DNA of 64,000 nt from CAYSPT01 sp964432985 (GCA_964432985.1 CAYSPT010000001.1:1-64000), one strand, 5' to 3'; counted from the stretch's first letter, positions 44,449 to 52,886 are shown. Notes: generated by a model from the sequence alone, not told the origin. Numbers and translations: made by a program.

Positions 44449-46235
44449 TCATCAATTTTCAGCAGAGCCAGGAAAGCCTCTTGAGGGACTTCCACTGATC
44501 CCACCAGTTTCATCTGCTTTTTACCTTCTCTTTGCCGTTCCAGAAGTTTCCGTTTCCGGGTGATGTCACCACCGTAGCACTTGGCGATGACATCCTTTCG
44601 ACGTGCCTGAATGTCTTCCCTGGCGATGATTTTAGGTCCCACTGCGGCCTGCAGGGGGACCCTGAACTGCTGGCGGGGGATCAATTCCCGTAATTTCTTA
44701 ATCAGAGCCCGGCCTTTTCCTTCTGCCCGTGTTCGCTCGGATATAAATGATAGTGCGTCCACGGGATCACCATTGATGAGAATATCAACTTTAGCCAGGT
44801 TGGCGGTACGGAATCCGATAAACTCGTAGTCGAGACTGGCATGTCCCCGGCTGATACTTTTGAGACGGTCGTAGTAATCGACGATAATTTCAGAGAGAGG
44901 GTATTCGTAGTTGAGGATGGTGCACCGGGCTTCTGGATACTCTGTACCGATGAGCACACCACGCCGCTCCATAGACAATTTCATGCATGGTCCCACATAC
45001 TCGTGCAGGACCACGATGCGCGCCCGGACTATAGGTTCTTCGATATGGTCAATATCCTTTGGCGGAGGAAACTGGGAAGGATTATCGAGAATCAATTCAT
45101 CTCCCTGTTTCGTGACTACTTTGTAGGCCACCGAAGGCATGGTGGCAATCAGCTCGATGTCGTGCTCCCGCCGGAGACGTTCCATGGCGATGTCCATGTG
45201 GAGTGTTCCCAGAAATCCGGCCCGGAATCCGTGTCCCAGCGCTGCTGAACTTTCCTTCTCGAAATCCACTGACGAGTCGTTGAGCTGAAACTTTCCCAGT
45301 GCTTTGTTAAGTTTTTCGTAATCGGTTGTATCGATAGGATAGAGACCGCAGAAAACCATGGGTTGTGAACGTCTGAATCCCTTTATCCCCGGTGTTTTCA
45401 GGTGGTTGGCCGAGATGATTGTGTCGCCGACCTGCACGTTCTTCGGGTCGCGTACCACTGCCATCAGGTATCCAACCTCACCAGAAAACAGTCTGGCGCA
45501 GCGGGTGAGGTGAGGCAGAAAGAAACCGACTTCCTCAACCTCGAAACTCTTTGAGGTGGCTTTGAACTGTATTTTATCGCCTTTGGCCACAGACCCGGAA
45601 AAGACCCTCAGGTGCGCGATAACACCCCGGTAGGTATCGTAATGGGAATCAAACACCAGGCACTGCAGCGGTTTGCGGGAAATACCCCGGGGCGGAGGAA
45701 TGTTCTCCACCAGAGCTTCCAGAAGGTCTTCCACTCCCGTGCCGTCTTTGGCCGATACACACAGGACCTCTTCGGCCGGCAGCGCCAGCATTTCTTCAAT
45801 TTCTATGAGACAGTCTTCGATCATGGCATTGGGAAGGTCTATCTTATTGAGGACAGGAATGATGGTAAGGCCGGCTTCCATGGCCAGGTAGGTGTTGGCA
45901 ATGGTTTGGGCTTCGACTCCCTGGGTCGCGTCCACCAGGAGTACGGCTCCCTCACAGGCCTTGAGGCTCCGTGACACTTCATAATTGAAATCGACGTGTC
46001 CGGGTGTGTCAATGAGGTTGAGTACTATATCTTTGCCTTTCCGGGAGTGGTACCGAAGTCTGACCGGAGAGGATTTTATGGTGATACCACGCTCTCGCTC
46101 CAGATCCATGCTGTCCAGCACCTGGGCAGTGTTTACCCTGGCTACGGCTCCGGTGAGTTCCAGCATCCGGTCGGCCAGTGTGGATTTACCGTGATCGATA
46201 TGGGCAATGATACAGAAGTTTCTGACGTTTTTCAT
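44445..46235 (-). CDS. lepA: Elongation factor 4 (LepA)
   Basis: A ribosomal GTPase that back-translocates or aids 30S assembly, 596 residues, normal for the family. The GTPase signature is FCIIAHIDHGKSTLADRML, with DTPGHVDF and NKIDLP for G3 and G4. The C-terminal EF4-specific domain is present (PRQQFRVPLQAAVG and AKCYGGDITRKRKLLERQ). It lies 68 bp after the MFS gene and is coupled to hemW. Confidence 0.98.
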   Translation of the reverse strand: MKNVRNFCIIAHIDHGKSTLADRMLELTGAVARVNTAQVLDSMDLERERGITIKSSPVRLRYHSRKGKDIVLNLIDTPGHVDFNYEVSRSLKACEGAVLLVDATQGVEAQTIANTYLAMEAGLTIIPVLNKIDLPNAMIEDCLIEIEEMLALPAEEVLCVSAKDGTGVEDLLEALVENIPPPRGISRKPLQCLVFDSHYDTYRGVIAHLRVFSGSVAKGDKIQFKATSKSFEVEEVGFFLPHLTRCARLFSGEVGYLMAVVRDPKNVQVGDTIISANHLKTPGIKGFRRSQPMVFCGLYPIDTTDYEKLNKALGKFQLNDSSVDFEKESSAALGHGFRAGFLGTLHMDIAMERLRREHDIELIATMPSVAYKVVTKQGDELILDNPSQFPPPKDIDHIEEPIVRARIVVLHEYVGPCMKLSMERRGVLIGTEYPEARCTILNYEYPLSEIIVDYYDRLKSISRGHASLDYEFIGFRTANLAKVDILINGDPVDALSFISERTRAEGKGRALIKKLRELIPRQQFRVPLQAAVGPKIIAREDIQARRKDVIAKCYGGDITRKRKLLERQREGKKQMKLVGSVEVPQEAFLALLKIDE

Positions 46236-46303
46236 GGATGACCTGCTTTTTATCTATATTTCACTGTTACTATATACACAATACCACAGCTTGTAAGTGC
46301 ACG

Positions 46304-47515
46304 TTATCTGTCCAGAAAACAAATGGTACAAAGAACTCCTGCGAACAGAATTCCCAGTGAAGTCCAGGGAAGAGCTTCGAATCCATACCGGTCGGCCAGC
46401 GCTCCGGCCACGATGGGTGCCACGCCGGAAGCAAGTGACTGGATGCCTCCGATAAGCCCCATGCCTCCTCCCCGGGTAGATTCGGGAGTGAGATTGGCCA
46501 TGTAACCGCGGGAAGCTAATCTGACAGCAGGATAGAGAGGAAGCGTATAAATTATCGCCAGCAGTACCGTGGAACGCACTGTCAAAAAGGCGGCAAACAT
46601 AAATAAATTCCCGATTATGATGTAATACATCAGTGGTTTGTTGCCGAACCGGTCAGCCAGACGTCCGAGAAATGGAAAAGCGACAGCGCCGGCTAAACCC
46701 GCCATTCCCATGCACAAACCCACCATGGTCCAGCTGCCCCCGAGGTGTTCGGTAAAGTAGACCGAAAAAAGGTGGAAGAAGGCGGCCATGGCACCATCGA
46801 TCAATAGAAAAATCAAGCAGATACGCCTGATTTGTCGGTTGGCGTACAGGAGTCGAATGTCCCGCCCGATCTTCTTCCATCGCGTGCCGGAGAAAATAGC
46901 TTCTCGTTGTATCTCATCATTTCCCCTGAGAGTGCCGTGTTTTGTTGCCGAACCGTATAGCACGGCGGCGGTGAAAACGAGGCCGGCCACTGCTGCTCCT
47001 CCGTAAAAAATGATGAGAAACGCTTGCGCTTTGTCTGCAACGTTTGAACGAATAACAGCTCCAAGCAGTGAGCCGATGGTCCATCCGATTGAATCAAAGG
47101 CAAACAACTTTCCCAGGATTTTCCCCTTGCTCCGGGGATAAATAATGGTAAGGAATGCTTCCGAGGCAGGAAATAGGGCGGTCTGAAACAGGGATGTCAC
47201 GGTGAGTAAAACGATGATTCCCGCCTGAGTCCCGACACGGGGGAGTAAGGCCATTGCTGTACCGAATGCCGCCGCGCTCAGTGCTATGTAGTACCAGAAC
47301 CGTCCGGTCCGGTCATAGAGAAAGCCGAATATGTTCTGGCCAATAAAGACAGTGAGCGAAGACAGTGAAAATACCAGTGATACGGTAAGAATACTGCCTG
47401 ATACACTGTGTATGTACAGGGGAACAAAAATACACAGGATGGAAAACTCCAGTCCGGCCAGGAAAAACGCGCTGCCAATTAGCAAAACGGCCAGTCGGTC
47501 GGTGGAGGAACTCAT
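46304..47515 (-). CDS. Major facilitator superfamily transporter
   Basis: A 403-residue permease with about 12 helices. The MFS loop motif between helices 2 and 3 is FGFLYDRTGRFWYY, and its counterpart in the second half is FLGRLADRFGNKPLMYY. A loop between the halves contains about 35 polar residues. The substrate is unknown; the closest general look is that of drug or small-molecule exporters. The ATG overlaps the methyltransferase stop as ATGA, so the two are translationally coupled, and transport of a methylated product is plausible (inference). Confidence 0.88.
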   Translation of the reverse strand: MSSSTDRLAVLLIGSAFFLAGLEFSILCIFVPLYIHSVSGSILTVSLVFSLSSLTVFIGQNIFGFLYDRTGRFWYYIALSAAAFGTAMALLPRVGTQAGIIVLLTVTSLFQTALFPASEAFLTIIYPRSKGKILGKLFAFDSIGWTIGSLLGAVIRSNVADKAQAFLIIFYGGAAVAGLVFTAAVLYGSATKHGTLRGNDEIQREAIFSGTRWKKIGRDIRLLYANRQIRRICLIFLLIDGAMAAFFHLFSVYFTEHLGGSWTMVGLCMGMAGLAGAVAFPFLGRLADRFGNKPLMYYIIIGNLFMFAAFLTVRSTVLLAIIYTLPLYPAVRLASRGYMANLTPESTRGGGMGLIGGIQSLASGVAPIVAGALADRYGFEALPWTSLGILFAGVLCTICFLDR

Positions 47516-48390
47516 GACGGTTTTTTCGTTCCGGTCAGTATCATTCGGTTTTCCATGAAACCCTGGTCGTCGTCCTTCGGGGTGAATATCTTCCCCGCGG
47601 TGATCTTGATATTATCGAATCCCTCTGAGTGAAGAAGTGTTTCTATCGAATCCTGGCTGTACAGGTAAGCACAATAACAGTTCTCCCTGAGGAGACCTTC
47701 TTTGCGTGAAAAGATGAGTTCCCTGGCTTTGAGAATGGAACCCTCCAATTCACGGTTCCGGCATACGACGATATCGTGGTCGACTTCGTGCCAGGAATTG
47801 GGCTTGAAACTACTGATGACGAAAGCCGGATCCAGCAAATCGATTAGAACTTGTCCCCCGGGTCTGAGCAAACGGTGGATTTCTCTCAGAATCAGTTGGT
47901 TTTCGGTGTCATCAGAAAAATAACCAAACGAGTTGGTCATCATAATAATACTATCGAATGAAGCGTTTTTGATTCCCGTCTTTCGAGCATCGCATCGAAC
48001 ATACATGACTGAGTTCCCGGTTTCTTGTGAAAGAGCCAACCCGTGTTTAAGGAGAGCAGACGAGTAGTCCACGCAGGTCAGGTAGGTATAGCCGCGCCGG
48101 CTGAGTTCCTGGCTATGACGTCCCTGTCCTCCACACAAATCAAGAATCCGTGAGTCTTTCGATAGCCTGAGCATGCCTTCGACCACATCGACTTCGTGCC
48201 CGGTAAGCTGCCTGTTGCATACGGTACGATGATCGGTGAGCAGGTACAGTTCATCAAAAATCACCTTCCACCAATCGGGATTCACCTGTATGCATGAGGA
48301 TGTTGCTCTGCGGGAGGATGTTGCTCTGCGGGAAGATGTTCCCTGGTCCTCAATTTCGTGATCCTGCCTGTTTGCATGGTCTGCTTGCAC
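47512..48390 (-). CDS. Class I SAM-dependent methyltransferase
   Basis: A 292-residue Rossmann-fold methyltransferase. The SAM motif I is RILDLCGGQGRHSQELSRRG, the acidic residue ending strand 2 is in CVDYS, and post-I and motif IV follow (CDARKTG, FDSIIMMTNSFGYF), then LLRPGGQVLIDL. The small-molecule type methyltransferases look like this; the acceptor is not predictable. The N-terminus has a doubled RRATSS. GTG start after GAGGAGAGCACA. It lies 11 bp downstream of the ATP-grasp gene. Confidence 0.87.
   Translation of the reverse strand: MQADHANRQDHEIEDQGTSSRRATSSRRATSSCIQVNPDWWKVIFDELYLLTDHRTVCNRQLTGHEVDVVEGMLRLSKDSRILDLCGGQGRHSQELSRRGYTYLTCVDYSSALLKHGLALSQETGNSVMYVRCDARKTGIKNASFDSIIMMTNSFGYFSDDTENQLILREIHRLLRPGGQVLIDLLDPAFVISSFKPNSWHEVDHDIVVCRNRELEGSILKARELIFSRKEGLLRENCYCAYLYSQDSIETLLHSEGFDNIKITAGKIFTPKDDDQGFMENRMILTGTKKPS
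48296..48349 (-). repeat. 18-bp tandem repeats in methyltransferase N-terminus
   Basis: Two identical 18-bp units (48296-48313 and 48314-48331) and a partial third, encoding RRATSS twice on the minus strand, within a flexible N-terminal tail. Confidence 0.85.
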
Positions 48391-48400
48391 TGTGCTCTCC

Positions 48401-49807
48401 TCACCCTTGACGGCTGTCCCTTACGGAAGCACCGAAATCAAACAATCCGTCACTGGCAATGAGAGCCGGGGAACCTCCCCAGGGCTGGGTCCGGGCCAGT
48501 TCTTCATGATCGGAGTCAATCGATATGAAATGATCCAGTTCTCCGGTTCTCCAGAGATTTTCGAGATAAACGGTATCATTCCACAGGTTGTCGGCATAAG
48601 AATGCAAATCGGCGATCTGAGAAGTGGTGAGCAAACGGGGTCTGAGCGCTGTCATTATCGGACCAAGCAGGTAGACAAGACCGTATTCCACTGCTTTTTC
48701 ATCGATCATCTGCTTGAGTTCCTGGACCGTTCCGAATCCCAGTTCCAGCAGTGAGCGGTTAATCGTGGCCACTGCGTCCCGGACGCTTCGCTGATCGTTC
48801 AATACCGCCAGGCATTGCACGCCGCCCCCGCTTCCGACATTGGTGGGTACACCGCCGAAACGGGCTACGAACCCGGTCAAACCCCGGTTGGTAATAAGAC
48901 AGCGAAAATCGGTCTGCCACACTTTCATGTCCAGAGTCTTGTTGTCGATGTCCAGCCATGGTTGCTCTTCAGCCCACAAATTGAGCGGGACCTTATCCTG
49001 GACTATATAATCGCCTTTCTCAAGTGCTGTTTCGATGTTTGCGTCCCAGTCGCTGCTTTGCCATCCGGCAAAGACACCTTTGCCGGAATACCCTTCTTCC
49101 GGTTTGAGAACCAGCCGATCGCGGTACTGTCTGGTCCATTCCACCAGGTCGCTGATCGAAGACCCGTCTGGTCCCAGGGTGCTGCGGGGCCGGAACCGCC
49201 GGGTCCAGGGGGTTCGCTTCGTAGTGGAAGAGGTAAGTCTGTCTGCCAGTTCGGTCCCGACCAGTTCGAAGATACCCTTGCTGTTTATTGGAGCCGTTCC
49301 CCGCGGATTCATGACGATATTCTGTCTGACTGCCTGGAGGAGGCCTGAAAGGTCATATTGCCGGGCCAGGTTGAGAAGAACATCGTTGTTGAAATCAACA
49401 AATACGGACGTGACCTGCCGTGATCCGATATACACACCGTCTGCACGCTGCTTCAGGTGATGCGGAGCCGCCAGACTGGAGCGGACTCCCGCAATGGCGT
49501 TGAGCCTGGACACGATATTCCTGTTTTCAATTACCGCATCCAGTGTCTCCTCTTCTGCCACGATGGCCACGTGAGCCTCGCTGGTTCCGAAATTCCGCCT
49601 GTGCACTTCGAGAAGTGCTTCGATGAATCCACGGGTGGGATCGAGAAGAGGATGGTCAAAATCCAGCTGAATGTCTATGTTTGTCCTCTTCTGAAGCTCC
49701 TTCCACATCAGTTTACCCAGTTCCTGGGTCATACGCTGGTAGTCCCATCCTCCCGGACTGCCAAGGTTCCACTCGGAGTGGTATCCTTCAAAACTGCCTG
49801 GTTGCAT
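48401..49807 (-). CDS. ATP-grasp-like ligase (glutathionylspermidine synthase/circularly permuted ATP-grasp type)
   Basis: A 468-residue protein whose centre matches ATP-grasp geometry: NPRGTAPINSKGIFELVG, then the nucleotide lysine segment LVLKPEEGYSGKGVFAGW, then GDYIVQDKVPL and a late acidic metal-ligand region. The order and the N-terminal half (VFVDFNNDVLL) resemble glutathionylspermidine-synthase-like and circularly permuted ATP-grasp proteins, which join a carboxylate to an amine with ATP. No amidase domain is attached. The C-terminal 120 residues are not recognised. ATG after AAAGGGGATACC. It sits between a DUF885 gene and the methyltransferase in one strand run, consistent with a short biosynthetic pathway. 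Confidence 0.65.
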   Translation of the reverse strand: MQPGSFEGYHSEWNLGSPGGWDYQRMTQELGKLMWKELQKRTNIDIQLDFDHPLLDPTRGFIEALLEVHRRNFGTSEAHVAIVAEEETLDAVIENRNIVSRLNAIAGVRSSLAAPHHLKQRADGVYIGSRQVTSVFVDFNNDVLLNLARQYDLSGLLQAVRQNIVMNPRGTAPINSKGIFELVGTELADRLTSSTTKRTPWTRRFRPRSTLGPDGSSISDLVEWTRQYRDRLVLKPEEGYSGKGVFAGWQSSDWDANIETALEKGDYIVQDKVPLNLWAEEQPWLDIDNKTLDMKVWQTDFRCLITNRGLTGFVARFGGVPTNVGSGGGVQCLAVLNDQRSVRDAVATINRSLLELGFGTVQELKQMIDEKAVEYGLVYLLGPIMTALRPRLLTTSQIADLHSYADNLWNDTVYLENLWRTGELDHFISIDSDHEELARTQPWGGSPALIASDGLFDFGASVRDSRQG

Positions 49808-49835
49808 GGTATCCCCTTTCGTGAATTATTCGGGT

Positions 49836-51530
49836 TTACTGTTTCAACACCATGATTTCAGTGAAAAAGTCAAATGGAATTTGTCCCTCGGAGAGAAGAA
49901 TCCGTTCGAACATCCCGTCTGTACACATGCATCCGACTGTGTCTCTCAATGCCAGTATCCGGTTGAGCCCCCAGGCGTAGGTAGTCTGGTATCCCGGGTT
50001 CAAGGTGTACCGGCGGGCCAGCAAGTGAGCCTGACTGCGGTCATAGCCCATTTCCATTATCATGCCGGCGGCTTGCTCCAGAGAAAGAGAACCTTTTTGA
50101 ACATCGTGCTCGAGCAGCAGTCGGTTCACTCTCCAGAGACGTCGTTTGAGGAGAACCAGCCGGTTTAACGGTGTGCAGAAGCGTTCATGCTCCGCTGCGA
50201 GGCTTTCCGCGTAGCAGGCCCATCCCTCGTAAAACAGGGGCGCTTCTATACAACTCCTGATGGGGTTCGGGTGTCCCACCCGGTGGTAATCCAGTAAATG
50301 ATGTCCGGGATACGTTTCGTGGGCCGCCAGAAATAGGTGCTCCCGGCCAGCCAGTGACAGGCCGGTTGCCGTTTCTACCGCCGGTACGAAAAAGATACCG
50401 GCATATCCGGGTTCCGCCGGATCGGGTGCCCGGTAGGCGGCATGTGCCCTGATAGGTTTGAGATATGAAGGGGTTTGCTGTATTAGCAGGGTTGCCGGAC
50501 TGCTTTCTCCGTTATCGTACCGGGATCCGAAAGCATCCTGGAGTGCTGATACCGTTTGCTCGAACAATGCGAGTATGCCGGCTGCGTCACCTGCCGTGGG
50601 TGTGATGCGTTCGTACACTTCGCGCCAGGGCTTTTCTCCAGCCATTTCGCCGGCCCATCTCTCAAGCTTTTCAATCAGTCGAGGTCGTTCCTCACAGGCC
50701 CAGGCATAGATCTCTTCAGCGGATGCTTCGCAGCCGAAGGAATCTCTCAGTAGTCTTTCCAGCGATTCGCCGCCCACAGACGTGTGGGTCCTGCTGGTTG
50801 ATAGGCGTGTTAGATACGACAGGAAATTATCCAGGGCAGTCATTGCTTTTTCCTGAAGTTGAGGAAGTTGCCGGGATTCTATTCCGTTGTCCGACAAAAA
50901 CCTGGTCATTACCGTGCCAATCATGGCAGAGGACGACGATTTCATGTTCACAGCCGCTTCCCGACAGGCTTCCGGTATGTCATTGAGATTAAGAACTGCG
51001 TTTTTAAGGAGGTTAGGAATCGAGTGCACTATCTTTCTCAGGGCCTCCAGTCTGGTTGCCCGTGTCAGGGTATGACTTGCGTAAACCCGTTCCAGCGCGA
51101 GGTTGATTACTTTCAGGTACAGCGTTGGATCGTGTCTCCAGGTATTAAGCAGCTCAAGCTCGTTTATGAAACTGTGCAGACTGCGGGAAAGGTGGGCGGT
51201 GTCCACTCGTTGCCTGAGGGGGGATAGAGACTGATTATGTTGTCGTTGACAATTATGTTGTCGTTGACAATTATGTTGTCGTAGACAATTATGTTGCTGA
51301 TAATGGGTATTTTGCTGAAGAACTCCCAGTAACTCTTTTGCTTTTTGTATTGTCTGCAGCATTTCATCATTGTCAAATGTCTCCAGCTCATATCGTCCTG
51401 GTGTACGAGGCAGCGATATGAACTCGTCACACGATGTCATGGTTGGAAAATGAGCGGCCACCATTGAAAAGTATGCTGCGGCGATTTCCTCTACCGACGG
51501 AGAAGTATGAACAAACCTGATATCTGTCAT
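49836..51530 (-). CDS. DUF885-family protein (HExxxGHH metallohydrolase-like)
   Basis: A 564-residue protein of the DUF885 family, distant relatives of M3/M32-type peptidases. The hallmark is AAHETYPGHHLLDYHR near residue 380, whose His-Glu-x4-His-His set looks metal-binding; TLNPGYQTTYAWG at the C-terminus is typical too. No signal peptide is present, so it appears cytoplasmic. An inserted QHNCxR tandem repeat (about residues 93-115) has no family counterpart. The frame extends to a GTG at 51548; I take the ATG at 51530 because the -10 box is at 51560-51565. It is the first gene of the operon running to the MFS transporter and probably lepA. Confidence 0.8.
   Translation of the reverse strand: MTDIRFVHTSPSVEEIAAAYFSMVAAHFPTMTSCDEFISLPRTPGRYELETFDNDEMLQTIQKAKELLGVLQQNTHYQQHNCLRQHNCQRQHNCQRQHNQSLSPLRQRVDTAHLSRSLHSFINELELLNTWRHDPTLYLKVINLALERVYASHTLTRATRLEALRKIVHSIPNLLKNAVLNLNDIPEACREAAVNMKSSSSAMIGTVMTRFLSDNGIESRQLPQLQEKAMTALDNFLSYLTRLSTSRTHTSVGGESLERLLRDSFGCEASAEEIYAWACEERPRLIEKLERWAGEMAGEKPWREVYERITPTAGDAAGILALFEQTVSALQDAFGSRYDNGESSPATLLIQQTPSYLKPIRAHAAYRAPDPAEPGYAGIFFVPAVETATGLSLAGREHLFLAAHETYPGHHLLDYHRVGHPNPIRSCIEAPLFYEGWACYAESLAAEHERFCTPLNRLVLLKRRLWRVNRLLLEHDVQKGSLSLEQAAGMIMEMGYDRSQAHLLARRYTLNPGYQTTYAWGLNRILALRDTVGCMCTDGMFERILLSEGQIPFDFFTEIMVLKQ
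51234..51305 (-). repeat. 18-bp tandem repeats encoding QHNCQR units
   Basis: Two identical 18-bp units (from 51234 and 51252), a third with one change (from 51270) and a partial fourth, in frame within the DUF885 gene. They encode hexapeptides of the form QHNCQR/QHNCLR on the minus strand, with one Cys and one His each. Confidence 0.92.
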
Positions 51531-51559
51531 GAAAAGCCCGACATTCACAATTTTAATGA

Positions 51560-51568
51560 ATTATATCA
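51560..51568 (-). promoter_or_regulatory. Extended -10 promoter for DUF885 operon
   Basis: Minus-strand TGATATAAT, a perfect -10 with the TGn extension and no clear -35. The expected start point is near 51553, only a few bases before the GTG at 51548 and about 23 before the chosen ATG at 51530. It is divergent from the carD promoter. Confidence 0.5.
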
Positions 51569-51622
51569 TAGCCCTGTCGGCTGGCATGACAGCAATACAT
51601 GCTCCAGGCGCTGCTCTCCCGT

Positions 51623-51652
51623 TTGACAAAGCCTGTCTGGGAGTGCTATAAT
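51623..51652 (+). promoter_or_regulatory. Consensus sigma-70 promoter for carD
   Basis: TTGACA (51623-51628), an 18-bp spacer ending TGC, and TATAAT (51647-51652): both boxes perfect and the -10 extended. It is the strongest promoter seen in the window. The leader to the GTG start is about 59 nt. Confidence 0.88.
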
Positions 51653-51717
51653 GCAGTCTGGTTCGGGTGTTCCTTGCTGGAGACACAGCCTCGGAGCTCC
51701 CGGGAAGGAGGCAAATA

Positions 51718-52251
51718 GTGTTCCAGATTGGCGAAAAGATAGTCCATCCGATGCATGGAGCTGGATTGATCAAAAATATTGAAGAAAAAGAGATTCTCGG
51801 CCGAAAACAAAGATATTATGAGTTGGATCTCGTGCTCACAAAACTTGATAAGGTCCTGGTACCGGTTGAAGCGACGCTCGAAGTGGGTTTGAGGAAAGTT
51901 GTCGATGCCGAGAGGGTTACCGAGATTCTGGACGTTTTGCAAGATGAAAAAGTGGAAGCCAGGGAAAAGGTCACCAACTGGAGCGCCGCCTATCAAAAGA
52001 ATCTACAGGAGTTGAAAACCGGAGACGTTCTCAAAATAGCGCAGGTGTATAAGAACCTTTACCTCCGCAACAAGAAGAAAAAGCTTAGTTCACGGGACTC
52101 GGACCTCATGGAAAGAGCCAGAAAGTTGATTGTCAGCGAGATCATCCTGGCTACTGATACAACCCAGGACAAGGTTATCATAATGGTGGACGGAGCTTTG
52201 CATACGCTTGATGATTCACTGGATGTTGGGGATGAAAACGCCAAATCCTGA
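51718..52251 (+). CDS. carD: CarD-family RNA polymerase-binding transcription regulator
   Basis: A 177-residue CarD/CdnL protein. The N-terminal Tudor-like RNA polymerase interaction domain reads FQIGEKIVHPMHGAGLIKNI and YYELDL, and is followed by the helical DNA-binding domain with WSAAYQKNLQELKTGD, LYLRNKKKKLSSRDSDLMERA. These proteins bind the polymerase beta subunit and stabilise open complexes, often at rRNA promoters. The GTG start follows GGAAGGAGG. It is transcribed alone from a consensus promoter and ends at a strong terminator. Confidence 0.93.
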   Translation: MFQIGEKIVHPMHGAGLIKNIEEKEILGRKQRYYELDLVLTKLDKVLVPVEATLEVGLRKVVDAERVTEILDVLQDEKVEAREKVTNWSAAYQKNLQELKTGDVLKIAQVYKNLYLRNKKKKLSSRDSDLMERARKLIVSEIILATDTTQDKVIIMVDGALHTLDDSLDVGDENAKS

Positions 52252-52310
52252 TATATTCCGAGTACGAACATTACTGGAACACTGTGCCTGGTGACCGAAC
52301 GGATAATATA

Positions 52311-52345
52311 AAAAGCTTCAGCCTATAGCAAGGGCTGAAGCTTTT
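52311..52345. terminator. Rho-independent terminator, bidirectional
   Basis: A perfect 13-bp stem, AAAAGCTTCAGCC (52311-52323) with GGCTGAAGCTTTT (52333-52345), and a 9-nt loop. It is followed by T residues on the plus strand and preceded by A residues, so it can serve both carD and the convergent STAS gene. Confidence 0.93.
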
Positions 52346-52361
52346 TTTCTGCGCGGCGTTA

Positions 52362-52751
52362 TTATTTAATTGAAGTGATGGCTTCCTCTTCGGTGTCGTA
52401 AATCTCAAACACGTTGTGCAGGTGCATTATCTTTATTACATACTCCATTTTCTCGTTCGGTGATGCCAGAACAAGTTTCCCTCCACGTTCGGCACACTTT
52501 CCGAATCCGGTGATGAGAACTCCGGTGCCGAGACTGTCGATAAACTCGAGTTCTGCAATATTGACAACTATTTTGTTAAATCCCTGGGCAACATATTTTT
52601 CCAGAATGTTCCTGAACCTGTAGGACGAATCATATTCCAGAAATCCCTGCGGCCTGAATACAATAAGACCTTCCTCAATCTCTTCAACATCAAAGGTGGA
52701 AGGTCTCGCCCAATTCTCTGATGCGGTGGTTTTGCTGTTTTCATTTTCCAT
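52362..52751 (-). CDS. STAS-domain protein (anti-anti-sigma type), second copy
   Basis: A 129-residue single STAS domain with a polar N-terminal tail: the core reads IVVNIAELEFIDSLGTGVLITGF. The phospho-loop is D-S-L-G, so as in the STAS protein at 42767 the usual second Ser/Thr is Leu, while Asp and the first Ser are kept. It resembles that protein but is a clear paralogue, not a recent duplicate. The ATG follows GGGAGGATTCTATTACC. The gene is monocistronic, converging on carD across a shared terminator. Its partner anti-sigma factor is not in the window. Confidence 0.87.
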   Translation of the reverse strand: MENENSKTTASENWARPSTFDVEEIEEGLIVFRPQGFLEYDSSYRFRNILEKYVAQGFNKIVVNIAELEFIDSLGTGVLITGFGKCAERGGKLVLASPNEKMEYVIKIMHLHNVFEIYDTEEEAITSIK

Positions 52752-52810
52752 GGTAATAGAATCCTCCCCTGATGGAATTAATTCTCGGGCAAGTGCCTCG
52801 TTAAACCAAC

Positions 52811-52816
52811 ATTATA
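52811..52816 (-). promoter_or_regulatory. Candidate -10 box for second STAS gene
   Basis: A perfect TATAAT on the minus strand, 60 bp before the ATG, but with no recognisable -35 at the right distance. Confidence 0.35.
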
Positions 52817-52858
52817 CTCCATTCCCCGCGCCGGGGGAAAAAAAATGAAAAAAATACC

Positions 52859-52886
52859 TAAACAAATTTCCGATTTCTGCCGATAA
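52859..52886 (+). promoter_or_regulatory. Sigma-28 (FliA/SigD)-type promoter for DUF5610 gene
   Basis: TAAA (52859-52862), a 16-bp spacer and GCCGATAA (52879-52886). The -10 is an exact match to the flagellar sigma-28 consensus, and the -35 core matches with a spacer one base longer than the usual 15. The predicted leader is about 70 nt. A hairpin with arms TTTTGCC/GGCAAAA (52902-52930) lies within that leader, before the ribosome site. Confidence 0.6.

Noticed and set aside
46236..46303. Promoter for lepA on the minus strand (TTGTGT-17-TATAGA)
   Set aside because: Both boxes are weak; it cannot be told from AT-rich background, and lepA may be read from the upstream operon.
52830..52850. Hairpin followed by A-run near CCCCGCGCCGGGGG, as a terminator
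   Set aside because: The run is A on the plus strand and precedes the stem on the minus strand, so it does not terminate either gene in the correct direction.
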